Part shown: one piece after another, positions 13,368 to 15,902 of the stretch
How positions within the stretch are numbered: the stretch's first letter is position 1
How the letters are laid out: the number at the start of each line of letters is the position of its first letter
Translations under genes and position numbers: made by a program
Notes under the pieces: generated by a model
Database searches by the model: none
Seen by the model: the letters and a program-made list of their open reading frames with translations, nothing else
Told to the model about the DNA's origin: nothing
Source: VGKU01 sp964388785
GTDB taxonomy: Bacteria; Patescibacteriota; Patescibacteriia; UBA9934; GWF2-40-263
Assembly (NCBI GenBank): GCA_964388785.1
Contig: CAYMBX010000023.1
Location: 1 to 15,902 of the forward strand
Direction: 5' to 3'
Length of the DNA stretch: 15,902 nucleotides

Positions 13368-14342
13368 TCAGCAGATCGGCTTGAGGAGCGGATGCTCCGC
13401 GAAGAACGCATCGCGCACCGTCGCGTCCATGAGGCCGATTTCGACCAGGCGCCTGAACAGGTAGTGGTCGGCCATGACGCCATGCTCGGGATCGAGCACG
13501 ACCGTGCCGCGCGGGTGGACGAACAGCGGGAAGGAGTTCCTTCCCTCGTCGGCCTCGCCGTCCGTCGGGTTGACGACGCGGTGCCAGGTGGCACGCATGC
13601 GCCCGCCGTGCACGGTCCACTTGTCGTCCAGACGTCCGCCCAGGAACAGCTGGAGCATGTCCCCAGCGTTCACGACGATCTGGTTGGGCTCCTCGTTCGC
13701 ATCGAACCAGGTACCGTCGTGGGCCTGTACCTGCAGTCCGCGCGCAGTGGCGGGCAGCAGGAGGGTGATCAGGTTGATGTCCGTGTGCTGACCGGAGCGT
13801 ACGGCTCCGGTCGCAGCCGCATCACCCACCGGCGGGTAGTCGAGCACACGCAACAGGGTGTTGCCGCCGCGGGCCATGCCGGGGAGCGTGTCCGCGGGGA
13901 GTTCGAGGTACTCGTCCAGGCAGGAGAGCAGGTCGAAAGCCAGGCTCTCCAGCGCGTTGTAGAGCGAGATCATGACCGGGCCGAAGTCCGGGACGAGGTC
14001 GTCCGGGAACAGGTTGTTCCAGGGCTGGCCCAGACCGCGCACGTGCCAGAACCGCTTGAGGTCGGCTTGGTTCTGTGGTGTGTCGCGGGAGTGTTCGATC
14101 TGGAACGGCGTGAAGCCCGTCGCTCGGCCGTTCTCCGGCGTCTCGTAACGCTTGAGCATGTTGTCGGGGTAGGAGAAGAGCTCCTTGGTAACCCGACGGC
14201 TCGCGCCGATGAGATGCAGTGGTACGCTCGTGTTGGCCAGCTTGGCGAAGCCGGTGTCGACGAACGCATCGCCGAATTGGCGTACGAAGCGGTGACGGTC
14301 GGTGTGGAGTAGACGAGCGTCGATCGTTGCAATTCCGGACAT
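13368..14342 (-). CDS. Fe(II)/2-oxoglutarate-dependent oxygenase, isopenicillin-N-synthase-like
   Basis: These enzymes couple oxidation of a small molecule to decarboxylation of 2-oxoglutarate. The 324-residue product has the iron-binding triad H186-x-D188 (GQHTDINLITLL) and H254 (ATWHRVVNPT), and the 2-oxoglutarate-binding R268-x-S270 (RNSFPLFVHP). An IPNS-like N-terminal domain precedes it, with LRVLDYPP at 164-171. An insertion-like stretch (DDKWTVHGGRM) lies before H254. The triad appears intact. AGGAG sits 7 nt before the ATG and the -1 base is C, unlike native genes. The gene is GC-rich (about 63-70% in lines I counted, against about 47% in a ribosomal-protein line) and divergent from the phosphorylase. 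The substrate is unknown; a pyrimidine or nucleoside is inferred from the neighbour only. Confidence 0.92.
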   Translation of the reverse strand: MSGIATIDARLLHTDRHRFVRQFGDAFVDTGFAKLANTSVPLHLIGASRRVTKELFSYPDNMLKRYETPENGRATGFTPFQIEHSRDTPQNQADLKRFWHVRGLGQPWNNLFPDDLVPDFGPVMISLYNALESLAFDLLSCLDEYLELPADTLPGMARGGNTLLRVLDYPPVGDAAATGAVRSGQHTDINLITLLLPATARGLQVQAHDGTWFDANEEPNQIVVNAGDMLQLFLGGRLDDKWTVHGGRMRATWHRVVNPTDGEADEGRNSFPLFVHPRGTVVLDPEHGVMADHYLFRRLVEIGLMDATVRDAFFAEHPLLKPIC

Positions 14343-14348
14343 GGATTT

Positions 14349-14356
14349 ACTCCTGG
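14349..14356 (-). promoter_or_regulatory. Shine-Dalgarno of the oxygenase gene
   Basis: CCAGGAGT on the minus strand, with AGGAG 7 nt before the ATG at 14342. It is one of only two convincing SDs in front of well-supported genes, both in the foreign-looking pair. Confidence 0.75.
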
Positions 14357-14385
14357 TTCATTGTTGGTCCGCGGAGGACGCTGAT

Positions 14386-14415
14386 TTTATAGTTGAATCC
14401 CTGTATCCTTGTCAA
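14386..14415 (-). promoter_or_regulatory. sigma70 promoter of the oxygenase gene
   Basis: On the minus strand a perfect TTGACA (complement of 14410-14415) is followed after 18 nt by TATAAA (complement of 14386-14391). It leads to a leader of about 35-40 nt with an SD. The -35 overlaps one arm of a 7-bp dyad. Confidence 0.7.
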
Positions 14416-14430
14416 GAAATCTCTGACAAG
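14408..14430. promoter_or_regulatory. dyad (candidate operator) shared by two divergent promoters
   Basis: CTTGTCA at 14408-14414 and TGACAAG at 14424-14430 form a perfect 7-bp inverted repeat with a 9-nt centre. It covers the -35 of the oxygenase promoter and lies between the -35 and -10 regions of the rightward promoter, so one bound regulator could control both genes. No regulator gene is present in the window. Confidence 0.5.
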
Positions 14431-14437
14431 ATAAAGT
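14409..14437 (+). promoter_or_regulatory. probable promoter of the phosphorylase gene
   Basis: TTGTCA at 14409-14414 and TAAAGT at 14432-14437 are separated by 17 nt. Each matches most of the consensus. The start of transcription would fall near 14444, inside or next to the CU-rich stretch that can pair with the SD. Confidence 0.5.
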
Positions 14438-14440
14438 GTC

Positions 14441-14465
14441 TCCTCCCAAGACTGGAAAAGGAGGA
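14441..14465 (+). promoter_or_regulatory. SD of the phosphorylase gene with a complementary CU-rich stretch
   Basis: AAGGAGG at 14458-14464 is a near-perfect SD, 6 nt before the ATG at 14471. TCCTCC at 14441-14446 is complementary to GGAGGA at 14460-14465 across a 13-nt loop, so the SD could be masked if transcription starts upstream of 14441. With the predicted start near 14444 the mask might be only partly transcribed, so its function is uncertain. Confidence 0.55.
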
Positions 14466-14470
14466 TCGAG

Positions 14471-15280
14471 ATGGCAAATGCCGATGTACCGCTTATCGAT
14501 GGGCGGACGTACCATCTAACGACTGAGCCCGACGTGTTCCCTCCGCACTGTGTGCTGACGGGAAGCCCTCGTCGCTCAGACATGATCGCGGCGATGCTCG
14601 AGAACGCCGTGCGTGTCGACTTGCCGGATCACCGCGAGTATCGGTGCTACGTCGGGAAGTGGCAAGGACATCCCGTAGGAGTCGTCACCCATCACATGGG
14701 ATCGGGCTCGATGGGCACCATCTTGCCGGAGGTATACGCTTCAGGCGGTCGCCGGCTCATCCGAGTAGGTTCCTGTTCTTCATTCCGGGATGGAGCCAGG
14801 CCTGGTGATATCTCGATCATCGAGAGCGAGATTCGTTGGGACGGTGCGTCCGACGAAATGATCGATCCGCGTGTTCCGGCCGTTTCCGATCGTGCGGTTG
14901 TGAGCAAACTCGAAGATGCGGCCATCGACCACGGCGGGCGGTACCATATCGGCATGGGTGCAACGAGCATTACGTTCCATCACGGGCAAGGACGGCCAGA
15001 TTTCGACGGGTACGTCTCGCCGCAGATGCAGGCTCGTCTGGACCTTCTGCGCCGCCTGCAGGTCGTCTCCTTCCAGATGGAGACTGCCACGCTCCTCGCC
15101 TGGGCGACATCGATGGGCGGACGCCGTCGCGGCATCTACGTCGGTGCGGTTCACGCCAACTACGCCAACCGTTTCCGCCCTGACGACGAGCTGGTCGAAG
15201 GATTGGGAGACGATTATGCGTGTTGGGTGGCACTCGAGGCCTTGCGTAAGCTCGCAAACGATCTTCCGAACCAAACCTGA
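14471..15280 (+). CDS. nucleoside phosphorylase of the uridine phosphorylase family
   Basis: The family cleaves nucleosides with phosphate to base plus (deoxy)ribose-1-phosphate. The 269-residue product aligns by eye along E. coli Udp. Phosphate-site residues are G31 and R35 (GSPRR; Udp GDPDR), R98 (Udp Arg91) and S101 (Udp Thr94). The uracil-recognition residues are kept: F169, Q173 and R175 in FHHGQGR (Udp Phe162, Gln166, Arg168), which points to a pyrimidine substrate. The ribose-binding M203-E204 (FQMETATLL) are also present. Differences from Udp are Cys102-Ser103 after S101, and HMGSGSM for GIGGPS. The gene is GC-rich, has a strong SD and G at -1, and its TGA lies inside the terminator stem. 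A related base or a modified nucleoside is possible. Confidence 0.9.
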   Translation: MANADVPLIDGRTYHLTTEPDVFPPHCVLTGSPRRSDMIAAMLENAVRVDLPDHREYRCYVGKWQGHPVGVVTHHMGSGSMGTILPEVYASGGRRLIRVGSCSSFRDGARPGDISIIESEIRWDGASDEMIDPRVPAVSDRAVVSKLEDAAIDHGGRYHIGMGATSITFHHGQGRPDFDGYVSPQMQARLDLLRRLQVVSFQMETATLLAWATSMGGRRRGIYVGAVHANYANRFRPDDELVEGLGDDYACWVALEALRKLANDLPNQT

Positions 15281-15299
15281 GCCATCTCGGCTCTTTTTT
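15279..15299 (+). terminator. intrinsic terminator of the phosphorylase gene
   Basis: GAGCC (15279-15283) pairs with GGCTC (15289-15293) around an ATCTC loop, followed by six T residues (15294-15299). The stem begins within the stop codon (TGA at 15278-15280). It ends the GC-rich segment. Confidence 0.8.
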
Positions 15300-15324
15300 C
15301 ATTTTTTAGTGGTTTTGTTATACT
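15296..15324 (+). promoter_or_regulatory. extended -10 promoter of adk
   Basis: TATACT at 15319-15324 is preceded by TGT (TGTTATACT), with TTTTCA (15296-15301) 17 nt upstream as a weak -35. The -10 ends 8 nt before the adk ATG, so the mRNA should be leaderless or have a leader of a few bases. The -35 overlaps the T-tract of the preceding terminator. Confidence 0.65.
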
Positions 15325-15332
15325 CAGCCCGT

Positions 15333-15902
15333 ATGCATAAAATTCTTCTCATGGGTCCTCAAGGGAGTGGAAAAGGAACACAAGCGCTTAAATTGTCCCA
15401 GCATTTCGGGATTCCATCGTTTGGAACCGGTCAGCTGATTCGAGAGGAGATTGCTTCAGGTTCGGAATTCGGTCAGAAACTGAAAGAGATCATTCTTAAA
15501 GGTGAATTGATTTCTGATGTGGATGCGGCGTTTCTTTTGAAGCGACGACTTGAAAATCCGGACACACAAGATGGATATATTTTGGATGGGTATCCACGCA
15601 ACATGTCGCAATACGGGGCGTTTGATTTCGATACACCCACCCATGTGGTGGTCATTGACATTCCACGTGAAGAATCATTGAAACGTCTCGGAGGACGTCT
15701 GACCTGCCGAGGATGCGATAAAGTTGGAAGTATGCATGATGGCCTTAAACCCGGTGATCCTTGTGACTGCGGAACGACAAAGGGGGAGTGGTATCAACGA
15801 GAAGATGACACATCCTCGGCAATTGCGCGACGGCTTGATATCTACGAACAAGACACTGCACCCGTCATTGCAGAATATGAAACGCAAGGGGTTGTGAAGC
15901 GG
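15333..15902 (+). CDS. adk: adenylate kinase (partial, runs off the window)
   Basis: Adenylate kinase interconverts ATP, ADP and AMP. 190 codons are visible with no stop. The P-loop is GPQGSGKGT at 8-16, the AMP-binding region includes FGTGQLIREEI from 30, and DGYPRN at 85-90 corresponds to the usual DGFPR. The LID region (about 121-158) carries cysteines C125-x2-C128 and C144-x-C146, a probable zinc site with a shorter second pair than the usual C-x2-C/D, then WYQREDD at 153-159. ATG with T at -1, no SD, own promoter. In many bacteria adk follows secY directly; here a methyltransferase and the foreign pair intervene. Confidence 0.96.
   Translation, partial: MHKILLMGPQGSGKGTQALKLSQHFGIPSFGTGQLIREEIASGSEFGQKLKEIILKGELISDVDAAFLLKRRLENPDTQDGYILDGYPRNMSQYGAFDFDTPTHVVVIDIPREESLKRLGGRLTCRGCDKVGSMHDGLKPGDPCDCGTTKGEWYQREDDTSSAIARRLDIYEQDTAPVIAEYETQGVVKR

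Noticed and set aside
13039..13620. Minus-strand frame across the methyltransferase end, the palindrome and the oxygenase
   Set aside because: It crosses a REP-like palindrome, a terminator and the ends of two convincing genes; its sequence is low-complexity Arg/Ala at one end.
13362..14312. 316-codon plus-strand frame opposite the oxygenase
   Set aside because: High-GC genes produce long antisense frames. This one is Arg/Val/Glu-rich and domainless, while the minus strand has intact HxD…H and RxS motifs, an SD, a promoter and a terminator.
13228..15310. Target-site duplication bounding the GC-rich segment
   Set aside because: Only T-rich similarity around 13230-13240 and 15294-15306 was seen, which is not a convincing direct repeat.
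1..15902. CRISPR array, tRNA, rRNA or insertion-sequence transposase
   Set aside because: No regularly spaced repeats, cloverleaf genes, rRNA segments or transposase-like proteins were seen on reading either strand.

Overview
The window is the main ribosomal-protein locus of a bacterium that looks like a member of the Candidate Phyla Radiation (Patescibacteria), probably Parcubacteria-like. The evidence is the S10-spc gene order carrying all expected genes except rpmD (L30), which CPR bacteria characteristically lack, a small zinc-type S14, very tight packing, and near-absence of Shine-Dalgarno (SD) sequences. UGA is used as a stop (rpsE, the methyltransferase), so this is not a UGA-recoded lineage such as Gracilibacteria. 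The exact lineage is inference.

Layout. 1-140: a promoter region, possibly divergent. 141-530: a small acidic hypothetical protein. 581-609: a sigma70-type promoter for tuf. 671-12290: one forward block, tuf, rpsJ, then rplC-rplD-rplW-rplB-rpsS-rplV-rpsC-rplP-rpmC-rpsQ-rplN-rplX-rplE-rpsZ-rpsH-rplF-rplR-rpsE-rplO-secY, closed by a strong intrinsic terminator (12312-12347). It encodes the elongation factor, most large- and small-subunit proteins around the exit tunnel, peptidyl-transferase centre and 30S head, and the translocon channel. The only long gap in the block (2235-2489, between rpsJ and rplC) is full of strong hairpins and looks like a cis-regulatory leader RNA.

12372-13229: a membrane-anchored class I methyltransferase. 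13235-13312: a REP-like imperfect palindrome. 13321-15299: a GC-rich, SD-using segment that looks foreign. It holds two divergent genes, an isopenicillin-N-synthase-like Fe(II)/2-oxoglutarate oxygenase (minus) and a uridine-phosphorylase-family enzyme (plus), with a shared dyad promoter region between them and an intrinsic terminator at each outer end. 15333-15902: adenylate kinase, cut by the window end. The methyltransferase and the foreign pair therefore separate secY from adk, which are neighbours in many bacteria.

Two signals stand out. First, all 25 genes with native character start with T immediately before the start codon (TATG-type context) and none has a convincing SD; the two foreign genes have good SDs and no -1 T. 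Second, the foreign pair joins a phosphorylase with conserved uracil-recognition residues to an oxygenase of the family that includes thymine hydroxylase, suggesting a small pyrimidine-nucleoside processing module not expected in a reduced, usually anaerobic CPR genome.
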